The translations under genes and the position numbers were made by a program. Positions 1 to 9,261 of a DNA stretch of 21,652 nucleotides are shown piece by piece. This DNA comes from Smittium culicis (taxonomy: Eukaryota > Kickxellomycota > Harpellomycetes > Harpellales > Legeriomycetaceae). The DNA is taken from assembly GCA_001970855.1 (NCBI GenBank), contig LSSN01001020.1, positions 1-21,652 on the forward strand, written 5' to 3'. Under the pieces are notes generated by a model. It searched no databases and had not been told where the DNA came from. It saw only the letters and a program-made list of their open reading frames with translations. The number at the start of each line of letters is the position of its first letter. Within the stretch, counting starts at the first letter, position 1.

Positions 1-335
1 TTAATCCTGTTAGATGTAGGCTCTGACTAGGAGCTCAATGATCTCAACGAATTCAATTTTGTTGGAACGAGCTTAATTCAATGACTGCTTGTAACTTCAG
101 TCATCCAGCCTACTTGAAGCAATGCCTGGGTGGATCTTTCGGTTGGTAGATTGATCCCATTTCCCTTTAGGTACGCAGCCGGTAGACCGGCAGAGGAATT
201 TATTAGTATTAGAATATTAGTTTTTTTATGCCTTGCACTGAATTTCTATTTTCTTAGTTTATTTACCGCGTATTTTCTATTATTGTTATCGTACCAATAA
301 AATTCCGTGATTAAAAAAAAAAAATAAAAAAAAAA
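1..335 (+). mobile_element. Probable 3' end of a poly(A)-tailed retroelement (decayed)
   Basis: Bases 1-230 are clearly less AT-rich than the next several kilobases. The segment ends with AATAAA at 296-301, followed 11 bases later by an A-run (313-335, interrupted by single T bases). This is how the 3' end of a reverse-transcribed poly(A) element or processed transcript looks. All three forward frames contain stops. Frame 3 reads most like degraded coding sequence up to about base 150, including a short CLGGSFGW stretch, but I cannot assign it to a family. It could instead be the 3' untranslated end of a normal gene lying left of the window. The element call is an inference from composition and tail. 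Confidence 0.4.
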
Positions 336-3145
336 TAATGATTAATTTTGATCTTATAATGTACCTAAGTCATTCTATGTATTTTATCCGAAATAAATTT
401 CTTATTGCGTACTTTTGTATGTTTTTTTATCATCTTTTAGAAATATAATATTGGAATCAGGTTTTTTACTTCCTTTTGATCTTTTATGATTAATAACAGT
501 TAAATTTACTAGGTAAATTTATAGTATTGAAAAATCGAAAATAATTAGATAGAAAACATTAGATAACTAAATACATTTTTCAGTTTTAAATTTAGGGTAA
601 AATATACACTTTATTATTGTGTAATATAGAATTCTATTTTTTGCCCTACATATATATCATCTTAGTATTTAATGTGAATTTTTTTTTTTTGAAGTACATA
701 AAATTAATTCAATAGCACCGTATAAAATTTAATCAATTTCGGAAATAATTCTAGTACGTAAATCATATCAACAATAATAATAAAGTTTAAAAATGAAATT
801 TACAAAAAATAAAAATAAAAGACCTTGAAATTTTCTTGATACGTCATGATTATAAAGCCAATAAAACTGTACAAAAATGATTGTTTTTCACCAAACTTAA
901 ATCTAAAAGGATGATAGTTTCGTCACAAGATTTCTACAATTATTAGTTAATAAGCTTAATTATAATTCTTAAATTTTTTTGATAATTTTTAAGATAGAGA
1001 TTAAAATTTTTTGTCATAATACAAAAAGATTTAAATTTTAGCTATATTAATTCTGGCATGAAAAAGTTTATCTCATTTGGCTATATCATTATTATAATTG
1101 CTTATTTTTGTTGTTATATATTTTGATCATTGATACTCTTATATTCCTATATTAAGTTTAATAAAGTTTATTATCGTTTTTATGAATTTTAAATAAAACT
1201 ATGGATTTTTGATCCATCTAATATCTTTAGTTGCATAAAAATTTTGACTTTTTTTATCTAATTTTACCTTTACACTAAAATTTGTAATTTTTGTAAAAAT
1301 ATTTTTTTTAAATTTCTGAAATTATTATATCCGAATTAATGAAATTATATTCGTAATAATTTTATATTTCTTGAATCTAAAGAATTCCGTAGAAGCTTCT
1401 TTTTGGTCGCTAGCATTTTTTTCGTTTTAATTATAGTTAATATAAGGATTAAGATATATTTATTTGGTAATTGATTTTAGATCATGGAAATTACTAGTAG
1501 AGCATAATATAATATAAAAAATTTCAAAATCTCAACTTGCGACTTTTTATGAATCTATTCTTATTTATTTTTCTAGGCAATTTGATTTAGCATATAAAAT
1601 AATTTAATGGGGGTAATATTGGTATGCTCGATTATGACGAACTTATTCCAAAAGGTTTAAAGTTTACGGAATCCGTATATTTTTTATTTACAATTTATTA
1701 AGATCGAGATGCTACTTTATTTTTTAGAATTTCTCCCAGGTTTTTTTAGCGTATTAATTATTAATTTTAAATTGCGTGCTTTTTTTATATACTGCTTTGA
1801 GTAAATTCATTCGTTGGAATAAGTTAATCTTTTGAGGTTTAAAACTGTTTCGTATGAGCTGAATCGCCTATATTTCCTTCATGCATACCTTTGATTTTCT
1901 AACATTCATCACTTTTATTACCATTAAAATTTTGAGTGGTTTATATTGATGTATATTTTTTAATGTATCTTTTCAATTGGTTAGATTCAACGACTTTTGA
2001 TACAATAATATTGTGATTATCAGCTATTTCTAAACTTATGAAGAACTAAATCTTTAATATGGTTTATCTTTTTTCGCCGCTTTCGATGTTTGATACTCTC
2101 TGCGATTGTATTTTATGTGTATTTTCTGATTTTCTATGTCGCTTAATTTCTTTAATCAGCTCCTTAAATAAAATATTTTAATCCTTTAAGGAGCGGTTGG
2201 CTTTTTTTTGAACTACAAAAACTATCCAAAAAAAAAAACAAAAATAGGTAAAATAGTATGAAACTATAATATATTATTGGTTATTAAACAAATTAATCAA
2301 ATAAATAAATATTTTATTTCGGTATATACAACTATCATTTTTAAATAAGTTTATGTGTGTCGAGCCTGGAAAGTGTAAAATGTTTTATAGAGTTTATTAT
2401 TCTATTTTTTAGCAAATTTATTGTTTTTTATTACAAATTCCATTCATAGGTACTTTCAGTATTTCAAATTTTTGCATTAGATGTGCGCTGGTGAAGATGC
2501 TCTTCAAAATAATAAAACTTGAGACTTGTAATATTGGAGAAATAGAGATGAATTTAATATTTGTAGATTTATACGATTTCTGTTAATATTATATTAATTT
2601 GTATTAGAGTAACTGTGGCTTAAAGCTATAATGTGCATTATTACCCCAATATATAAAGTTATTCATACACTATTTAGGCTAGTTATATACTCTATTGATT
2701 TTTTGTGAGTTACTGATGACATTAATATTTTAATCTGACCAACCAGTAATTTCGAAAATTCTTATATTTTTGGGTTTAAATTTTACATTTTTCATTGTAA
2801 AAGTAAGAGCTAAATTGCTAGGAATATTGTCTATTTCACGTTATAGAATTATGTGACTAAATTTTTTGATTATTTCCTGAACTGATATCCTATTTAGCTG
2901 TAGAATATTCTAACAAATAAGAAAAGTTTAATTGTAGTTTTTATTAGATAAATTATCATCCTTTTAACAAAATATTTTTTAAACATTGCTTTAATGGCGA
3001 TAACGAAGTATATTTAACATAAGTTTTATTTTTTTTGGCTGTCTGTTTTGATATTTTTTTTTTTAGTCTCAGAGAGTTTATTAAACGTAATTTAAAAGTA
3101 TATAAAAAAACTAATAAAAAATATATAAAAAGTTAAAAAAATATA
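336..3145. other. AT-rich spacer without recognisable genes
   Basis: This stretch is dominated by A and T with frequent stops in all frames. No protein, tRNA or rRNA signature was found by reading. It contains many homopolymer A and T runs but no clear tandem repeat. Confidence 0.6.
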
Positions 3146-3207
3146 TTTTCAACCAACCCTCCTCCGCCACTCTAGCAGTTCCATACCCACTGGGAACTAG
3201 TTCAAGG
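3146..3207 (-). mobile_element. Short relic of a LINE 3' untranslated end
   Basis: This is a GC-richer island in AT-rich DNA. It aligns with 20522-20582 at about 45 of 62 positions with one gap, including an 11-base identical core (CATACCCACTG on the + strand). The other copy lies directly behind the stop codon of a LINE reverse-transcriptase relic, so this copy is best read as the extreme 3' end of a related element on the - strand, with all the rest missing. Both copies share the terminus GGTTGAAAA when read on the - strand and diverge beyond it. Strong 5' truncation is usual for LINE insertions. Confidence 0.55.
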
Positions 3208-4052
3208 TTCAGGTGCAGTAACATTTTTTTTGGTCTACTAAAAACTAGCCAACATAATTACAAAAATACAATCTAATTTATGATCATGGAATTTTATTTA
3301 GCTATAATTGTAGTACAAAACATAAAAAACTATCAAATTATGCTTTAGTAAATTATAATTTTATAATAAGTATAAAAGCGTCGAATTTTGAAAGAGTTGA
3401 TAGCGAGAGAAAAAGTGGATTCTGCTTGTAATATCTCTTTAATAATTTAAATCAAATCTTTATTGGGCTTTTAAAATATTGATAAAAAAGATGATTATTA
3501 AAATAATAGAAAATACTAGTCTTTATATTGTTTTATTTAAAAATGCGACTACTTAGTTAATAATAGTATGGTTACTTTATGTATAAGTTTTAGTTAGACT
3601 TAGTACAGAATAATTAAACTGTTTCTAATAAATGCAAAATATATTATATCTAAATTTTTTCATGTATAAAGTATTAGTTTATGAATTGCTAATATGTTAC
3701 ATTTGCATATATATGTGTGTTGTAAAATATACAACACTGGATTATATGCTATATTATGGAAATTGGAGGATTAGAATTTATTATAGCTCTTAATAACAAA
3801 GTGTATTTTATACTTTAATATTTTAATGACTATTAAAACGGTGCAATTACTTCAAACTCGATTTATTACTAATCAGCGAATGATTGCTCTTAATAAGTCG
3901 ATTCATCTAAGCTGTCCAATAGCCGATATTTTAGAGACATTTCCAATAGATTTCGCAGCTAGGATATAAATTGATTAGCTGTGAAGAAAACGAACCAATT
4001 ACGTGATATTAAGGAGGTATTTGATTAGATCAATAGTAATAATTTTTTTATC

Positions 4053-4087
4053 AAGAAAAAGAAAAGGAAAAGGAAAGGAAAAAGAAG
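4053..4087 (+). promoter_or_regulatory. Purine tract upstream of the leucyl-tRNA synthetase gene
   Basis: There are 35 consecutive purines made of A-runs broken by single or paired G, ending about 118 bases before the start codon. Such tracts often disfavour nucleosomes in fungal promoters. The position fits a core-promoter role, but nothing in the sequence proves one. Confidence 0.35.
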
Positions 4088-4090
4088 CTA

Positions 4091-4131
4091 AGCCTAAAAA
4101 TAGCTACAAAAAGCAAAGTTTTTTCTAGGCT
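4091..4131 (+). promoter_or_regulatory. Imperfect hairpin in promoter or leader
   Basis: AGCCTAAAAA at 4091-4100 can pair with TTTTTCTAGGCT at about 4120-4131 with one bulged base, around a loop of about 18 bases. It lies 75-115 bases before the start codon, so it may be in the promoter or in the transcribed leader. It is the only notable GC-containing stem in this region. Function unknown. Confidence 0.3.
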
Positions 4132-4205
4132 AAAATAAAATAAATAGTTATCTTATCTCTTTCATTTTTTATCCAGATTATACCAAGAGATAATAGTTAA
4201 TAGCC

Positions 4206-7200
4206 ATGGCCGATATTGCAGTCGAACAGAAGGTACTTTATATTTATTTAATGGTCTAGGATTTTTTGTTTAGTATTTAAATAGAAGGCTCATTTTTTAC
4301 TTGCCAAATACTAAATTCACTCCTCTTCGTTTTATATTTCACCTTATTTCTTAGACATCCAAAAGAGATGCTTTGAAAAAAATAGAAAGTTATTACCAGA
4401 AGCAATGGAAAGATTCCAAGGTTTTCGAAAAGAGTGCACCTCAAGTTAGCTCCGATCAAGAAAAAGATTGGAAAAATGCCAACAAAACCAATCCAAAGTT
4501 TATGGCCACTTTCCCTTTCCCATACATGAACGGAAAACTACATTTGGGCCATTCTTTCTCTTTCAGTAAGGTCGAATTTGCTGTCAGATGGAATCAACTA
4601 AAAGGAAAGAATGCTCTATTCCCTTTTGGTTTCCACGCAACAGGAATGCCAATCAAGGTATTAAACTTCTCCATACACTTTTTTATTGCTTGGTGATATA
4701 TATTCTGATTTTTTCATATATTTTAAAAACTCGAATAATTTTTTTCATAGGCTTCATCTGATAAAATTGCCAGAGAAATTGAACTTTTCGGAGAAGACTT
4801 TTTAGGTTTTAAAGAAGAAGATATCGAGTCTGAGCTTAAAAATCTATCCGTTGACCCAAAATCTAAGGCCAAGCAACCTGCTAAACCAGCAAGAAACCCA
4901 TACCAATTCGAGATAATGCTTTCTTTGGGCATTGACAGAAATGAAATCAAAAAGTTTGCCGAGCCAAAGCACTGGCTTGACACTTTTATCCCAATGGCTA
5001 TGAACGATGTTACTGCAATGGGTTGCTGTGTTGATTGGAGAAGATCATTCACAACAACCGATATCAACCCATACTACGACAGTTTTGCTCGTTGGCAATT
5101 CCTCCGTTTCAAAGAAATGGGAAAGATTAAGTTTGGTAAGAGATACACTATTTGGAGTATCAAGGATGGCCAGCCTTGTATGGACCACGATCGTTATTCT
5201 GGCGAAGGAATCGGCCCACAAGAATACACTGCCATCAAACTTAAAGTTACTGAATTTAGTGAAGAAGCAAAGAAGATAGTATCTCAATATCAGAGCAACT
5301 CTTCCATACCTGAATCTACTACTTTCTACCTTGTTGCTGCTACTCTTCGTCCTGAGACAATGTATGGCCAAACTAATTGCTATGTTGGAGTAAACATTAA
5401 CTACGGATTGTTTGATGCAGGAAATGGTAGCGTTTATATTATGACCGAGAGAGCAGCTAAAAATATGGCATACCAGGGTAATAGCGCTGTTGAAAACCAA
5501 GTCTCATGCTTGGGTAACATCAAGGGCTCTGATTTGCTTGGAACTAAAGTCAACGCTCCACTTAGTTCTTACAGCTACGTTTATGTACTTCCTATGGAAA
5601 ACGTTTTGGCCAACAAAGGTACAGGCGTTGTTACTTCAGTACCAAGCGACTCTCCAGTAGATTTTGTTTCACTTCGCGATCTTAAGCGTAAGCCTGAATA
5701 CTACAAAATTGATCCTTCCTGGGTTGAGGGCTTTGAACCTGTTGATGTTATCGAAACCAATTTATATGGTACTCAATCAGCCTCATATTTGTGCGATAGT
5801 CTTAAAATCCAATCGCAAAAAGATACTGTTCAACTTGAAGAAGCTAAAGATCTTTCATACAAGGAAGGATTCTACAACGGAAAAATGGCAGTTGGTAAAT
5901 ACAAAGGAATGGGAGTTCAAGATGCAAAACCATTGATTAGAGCAGATTTAATTGCTAGCGGAGAAGGATTTGCATATTCTGAGCCTGAGGGAGTTGTTAT
6001 TAGTAGAAGTGGTGACGAATGTATTGTTGCATTATGTGACCAATGGTACTTTAATTACGGGGAGCCTGAATGGCGCAAGTTGGTTGAGTCGTACCTTGAG
6101 AATATTGATACAGGATCTACAGAGGCCAGACATCAATTTAAAGCAACATTGGCATGGTTAGGACAGTGGGCATGTGCACGTGCATTTGGTCTTGGTAGTA
6201 AAGTTCCATGGGACGATAGTATATTGATTGAATCACTATCAGATTCAACAATTTACATGTCATACTATTCGGTTAGTCATTTATTGCATCCAAATACAAT
6301 TGATGGGAGTGATGTTGGACCACTTCAGCTAACACCAGCTGACATGAGTTATGAGGCATGGGATTACGTATTTTTGGGCAAAGAGCTACCAGCGGACTAT
6401 GGTAAGAAGAGCGAGCTAGTTGAGCTAAGAAAATCATTCCTATACTGGTATCCAATGGATCTGAGATCATCAGGAAAGGACTTGATTCAAAACCATCTTT
6501 CATTCTGCTTGTATAACCACGCAGCAATGTTCCCAGCAGAATTACAACCAAGAGCAATCCATGCAAATGGGCATTTGATGTTGAATGGGAACAAGATGTC
6601 GAAGAGCTCAGGAAACTTCATGACACTAGGGGATAGTATTAAGAAGTACGGGGCGGATGCAACCAGAATAGCGCTTGCAGATGCAGGGGATGGTTTAGAG
6701 GACGCAAACTATGAGGCAGCAACAGCAAATGCGTCGATTCTTAGACTGTACTTATTTATTGAGTGGGCAATGGGTATATTTGGAGTTAGCGATGGGCTTG
6801 AATTTTCGAAGGCTGAGCAAGTTGATTTGAGGCCAGAAGATTCGCCAATGGTGCTATTTGACAGGATATTTTTGTCAATGGTGGATAAGCTAACGATTGA
6901 GGCGTATAATGCGTACGAATCATCAATTTACAGATTGGCATTGAAGTCATCGTTTTATGAGATGTTTTCAGCACGCGATTGGTATCGCGAGGTAGCGACA
7001 TCATCAGGGCTGAACATGCATAAGGGGGTTCTTCGTAAATTTACGGAGACATTGGCAAGGATTACATGTCCTATTGTTCCACACTGGGCTGAGCATTTGT
7101 ATAAGCATGTATTGAAAAATGAAGGATCGGTATTTGATAAGAAGATTTCAGTTGAAGAATTGATTACGGCCGAGAGAACAGCAGTAATAGAAAGAGATTT

Positions 7201-7705
7201 GGCGATTGGGGATTACATCAAGAGACTTGTTAAGTCGATCAGAGAGGCGGAGGGATTACTTGTTAAGCAGTCAAAGGCGAAGAAGCTTAAGACATTGGCA
7301 CAGTTTGATCCTAAGATGCCAAAGACGATAGATATACTAGTATCGAAGGCATTCCCAGCGTGGCAAACAGATATAGTGAATGTATTGAGGGCAAACTATG
7401 TTGATGGGGTGTTCAATGATGTTGAGATTAGAGCGAATCTTGGTAAGATGGGTATATTGAAGGATAAGAAGACGATGCCATTTGCAAACGAGATCAAGAA
7501 GAACGTTTTAAAGTTTGGAGCAGATGAGGCATTTAATCGCAAGCTACTGTTTGACGAGATGGAGTTGTTGAGCGAAGTGGTATTAGGGTATGTGAAGAAC
7601 AGCTGCGGGTACGAGAGCGTAAAAGTTGTTTTGATCGGGGAGGGTGAGGAGAACCCAAAGAATGCTAGTCCCGGATCACCTTCATTCACAATTTCAAATG
7701 TTTAA
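4206..7705 (+). CDS. Leucyl-tRNA synthetase, cytosolic
   Basis: Attaches leucine to tRNA-Leu using ATP in the cytosol and edits mischarged tRNA. Exons are 4206-4232, 4355-4657 and 4751-7705, giving 1094 aa, close to the usual 1050-1100 of fungal and animal cytosolic enzymes. Class I signatures are HLGH at residues 72-75 (after PYMNGK) and KMSKS at 725-729 (6593-6607). The CP1 editing domain shows TLRPET near residue 308 and [13 protein letters not shown] followed by V413-D414. Relatives usually have two Asp there; the second, which I equate with the editing-site Asp, is kept. The start was chosen because ATGGCC lies in a good context and the nine-codon first exon joins phase 0 to an exon whose RRDAL-like beginning matches family N-termini. 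The C-terminus ends in a PGSPSF-type tail typical of the family. Homologous to yeast CDC60. Codon use shifts along the gene (see findings). Confidence 0.95.
4233..4354 (+). other. Intron 1 of the leucyl-tRNA synthetase gene
   Basis: 122 nt in phase 0. The donor is AAG|GTACTT and the acceptor TTCTTAG|ACA. A TACTAAAT-like branch site lies about 45 bases before the acceptor. Removing it joins MADIAVEQK to TSKRDAL in frame. Confidence 0.8.
4658..4750 (+). other. Intron 2 of the leucyl-tRNA synthetase gene
   Basis: 93 nt in phase 0, with donor AAG|GTATTA and acceptor TTTCATAG|GCT. It interrupts the family-conserved [18 protein letters not shown] segment. Reading through it gives a stop, while removal restores continuous homology. 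Confidence 0.9.
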
Positions 7706-7771
7706 CTTTTTTTTTTTTACTTTAATTTTTCATATATTCATTTAGTGATAGTTTTTTTTTTTGTTTTCACC

Positions 7772-7777
7772 AATAAA
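7772..7777 (+). terminator. Polyadenylation signal candidate, leucyl-tRNA synthetase
   Basis: Canonical AATAAA 67 bases behind the stop codon, preceded by T-rich sequence. This is a normal distance for a fungal 3' untranslated region. Confidence 0.5.
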
Positions 7778-8094
7778 ACATGTGGCTGATCAAATATTAT
7801 TACTATAATGAAAAATTAAAAGGAGTGTTTAAGTAAATTTGAATGTAATAGTTAACTGGCACTTTGTAAATGACTTTAATAAATAAATATAGAAATGGTG
7901 ATGAATAATAGAGTGGGATGGTTAGGGAGAAGAGTGTATTATAGGAACTAAAGAGGTCTGTATTTCAGAGTTGGAGATACTTTACGTGGTAGATAATTAG
8001 GAGAAAATGTTTATTGGCAGAACAGCTTGGCAATACTTTTATTATGTAGTTGAGGTTATTATGTGTAATTAGATATATGGCTGGCGATTAAAAA

Positions 8095-8110
8095 AGAGAG
8101 AGAGAGAGAG
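8095..8110. repeat. (AG)8 microsatellite
   Basis: Eight uninterrupted AG units directly follow an A-run. Confidence 0.9.
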
Positions 8111-8138
8111 TCGATGCGTTAGAGGTATCAGCGAAATG

Positions 8139-8171
8139 TATATATAGATATGATATAGATATAGATATATT
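8139..8171. repeat. TA/GATATA microsatellite
   Basis: Alternating TA leads into several imperfect GATATA units about 30 bases downstream of the (AG)8 tract. Confidence 0.8.
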
Positions 8172-8421
8172 CTTTTTGTATGGGTCTGAAAGATGGCCTA
8201 AAGGATCAGCCATTTAGTCTTCCGACTCGTATATTTTTTTTATGGAAATGTTTTTAGTATCTAAGAATAAACAGCCTTAAATCGACGGAATAGTTTGTAT
8301 CTTTGCAAAGCCATTCTGATTTATTCATATACTTATCAGTGCTTTTTGGGAAATTTGAAAGCTCCGATTAATGGGTAGTCTTTTACCAGCGTTTTTGGCT
8401 GACGGATTTCAGCATCACATC

Positions 8422-8433
8422 AAAGGCGCCTTT
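8422..8433. promoter_or_regulatory. Perfect 12-base palindrome AAAGGCGCCTTT
   Basis: A self-complementary site with a GGCGCC core in otherwise AT-rich DNA, about 830 bases before the decarboxylase start. The shape suits a dimeric DNA-binding protein, but no factor can be named from sequence alone. Confidence 0.3.
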
Positions 8434-8500
8434 TCTTTTTTTTTATTAACATGTCAAAATTTCACGCAAGATCAGATAAAAATTCATCCAGCAAATGCTT

Positions 8501-8639
8501 AGATGGTCATACATGTGTTTAAATGGTCATACATGTGTTTAAATGGTCATACATGTGTTTAAATGGTCATAAATGTGTTTAAATGGTCTTACATGCGCTT
8601 AGATTGCCAGAATGCGCTTAGATTGTCAGATATGTGTAC
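8501..8639. repeat. Minisatellite of about seven 20-bp units
   Basis: The unit is AAATGGTCATACATGTGTTT. Units at 8521-8540 and 8541-8560 are identical. 8501-8520 and 8561-8580 differ by single bases, 8581-8600 by a few, and 8601-8619 (19 bp) and 8620-8639 have drifted further. Each well-kept unit contains the palindrome ACATGT. The array sits about 620-760 bases upstream of the decarboxylase start codon. The gradient from identical to diverged units suggests recent expansion at the left-centre of the array. Confidence 0.95.
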
Positions 8640-8704
8640 TTTAGTGGTCGAATTAGGCTGATTTCTTAGCAAGAAAAAAAAGTTGGCGGTGGAGAGGGAG
8701 TGGG

Positions 8705-8712
8705 CCAATCAG
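8705..8712 (+). promoter_or_regulatory. CCAAT box
   Basis: CCAATCAG follows a G-rich stretch about 335 bases upstream of a TATA-like box. CCAAT with this flank is the classic binding site of the fungal Hap2/3/5 (CBF/NF-Y) complex. Binding here is inferred. Confidence 0.4.
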
Positions 8713-8893
8713 ATTCAATGCAGCAGCGATTTACAGATAACAGAAAGAAAAAAGAAAGGCAGGAATTTTTACAGAGGTAAAAAAAGCTTATTTTTATGCA
8801 AGCAAATAAAAGGTCAGATTCATTCCTCTACCTAAAAAAAAAATAAACTAACGAATTGAATCAAGCCCGGAAATTCCAAAAAAATAAAAAAAG

Positions 8894-8918
8894 AAAGAAA
8901 GCTGATTAGTAGAGATTG
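8894..8918. repeat. 25-bp direct repeat, copy 1
   Basis: Identical to 8940-8964, with a 46-base period. The repeat begins AAAGAAAGCTGATTAG and follows an A-run. Both copies lie about 75-145 bases upstream of the TATA-like box, so they may act as paired upstream elements or simply be a local duplication. Confidence 0.9.
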
Positions 8919-8939
8919 AAATCCATTTAAAAAAAAAAA

Positions 8940-8964
8940 AAAGAAAGCTGATTAGTAGAGATTG
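8940..8964. repeat. 25-bp direct repeat, copy 2
   Basis: Exact second copy of 8894-8918, again preceded by an A-run. The sequence between the copies is mostly poly-A, which would favour slippage duplication. Confidence 0.9.
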
Positions 8965-9039
8965 GTTTCGCTCAGTGCTGAAATTTCAAATTTCCCGATT
9001 TGATCAAATTTTACTAATTTCTTTTCCTTTCTGGCGGAG

Positions 9040-9261
9040 TATTTAAGCCCCCTTCTTCGCCCGCAATTATCCTGGAAAAACCAAACTCTCCCTCTTTACC
9101 ATCTCTTTACAAAGTCTCCTCCTCTTCGACAATAATCCGATCTCCCTCACCAAGCAGCTACATACGCTCCCCTGTACCTATCTCACTATACCCCCCTCAC
9201 ACCTAGTAAATTCTACCTAAATTCCAAAAGAATAAACACCAGCTTCAATACAAAATCAATA
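9040..9261 (+). promoter_or_regulatory. TATA-like box and pyrimidine-rich leader of the decarboxylase gene
   Basis: TATTTAAG at 9040-9047 is followed by about 190 bases unusually rich in C and T (9048-9235), then an A-rich stretch immediately before ATG. There is no ATG between the TATA-like box and the start codon, so the leader has no upstream reading frame. CT-rich leaders behind a TATA box are typical of strongly expressed fungal genes, which suggests high or inducible expression. Confidence 0.55.

Larger units (their letters stand above)
3208..4205. other. Spacer and upstream region of the leucyl-tRNA synthetase gene
   Basis: AT-rich, with stops in all frames and no recognisable gene. 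The last 150 bases hold a purine tract and a hairpin, listed separately. No convincing TATA box could be chosen among the many A/T runs. Confidence 0.5.
7706..8500. other. 3' flank and spacer after leucyl-tRNA synthetase
   Basis: After the TAA stop come T-runs and an AATAAA (7772-7777). The rest is a mixed, less AT-rich spacer with two microsatellites and a short palindrome, listed separately. No tRNA or protein was recognised. Confidence 0.5.
8640..9039. promoter_or_regulatory. Upstream region of the decarboxylase gene
   Basis: This stretch has no gene. It holds a short G-rich patch near 8683-8704, a CCAAT box, A-runs, and two copies of a 25-bp direct repeat, the last two features listed separately. 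It then leads to the TATA-like box. Confidence 0.5.

Noticed and set aside
5045..5500. Antisense open frame within the leucyl-tRNA synthetase exon
   Set aside because: The sense strand is firmly a conserved synthetase; the antisense product shows no recognisable motif.
8180..8235. tRNA-like piece (an A-box-like TGGCCTAAAGG)
   Set aside because: No B box or cloverleaf could be drawn around it.
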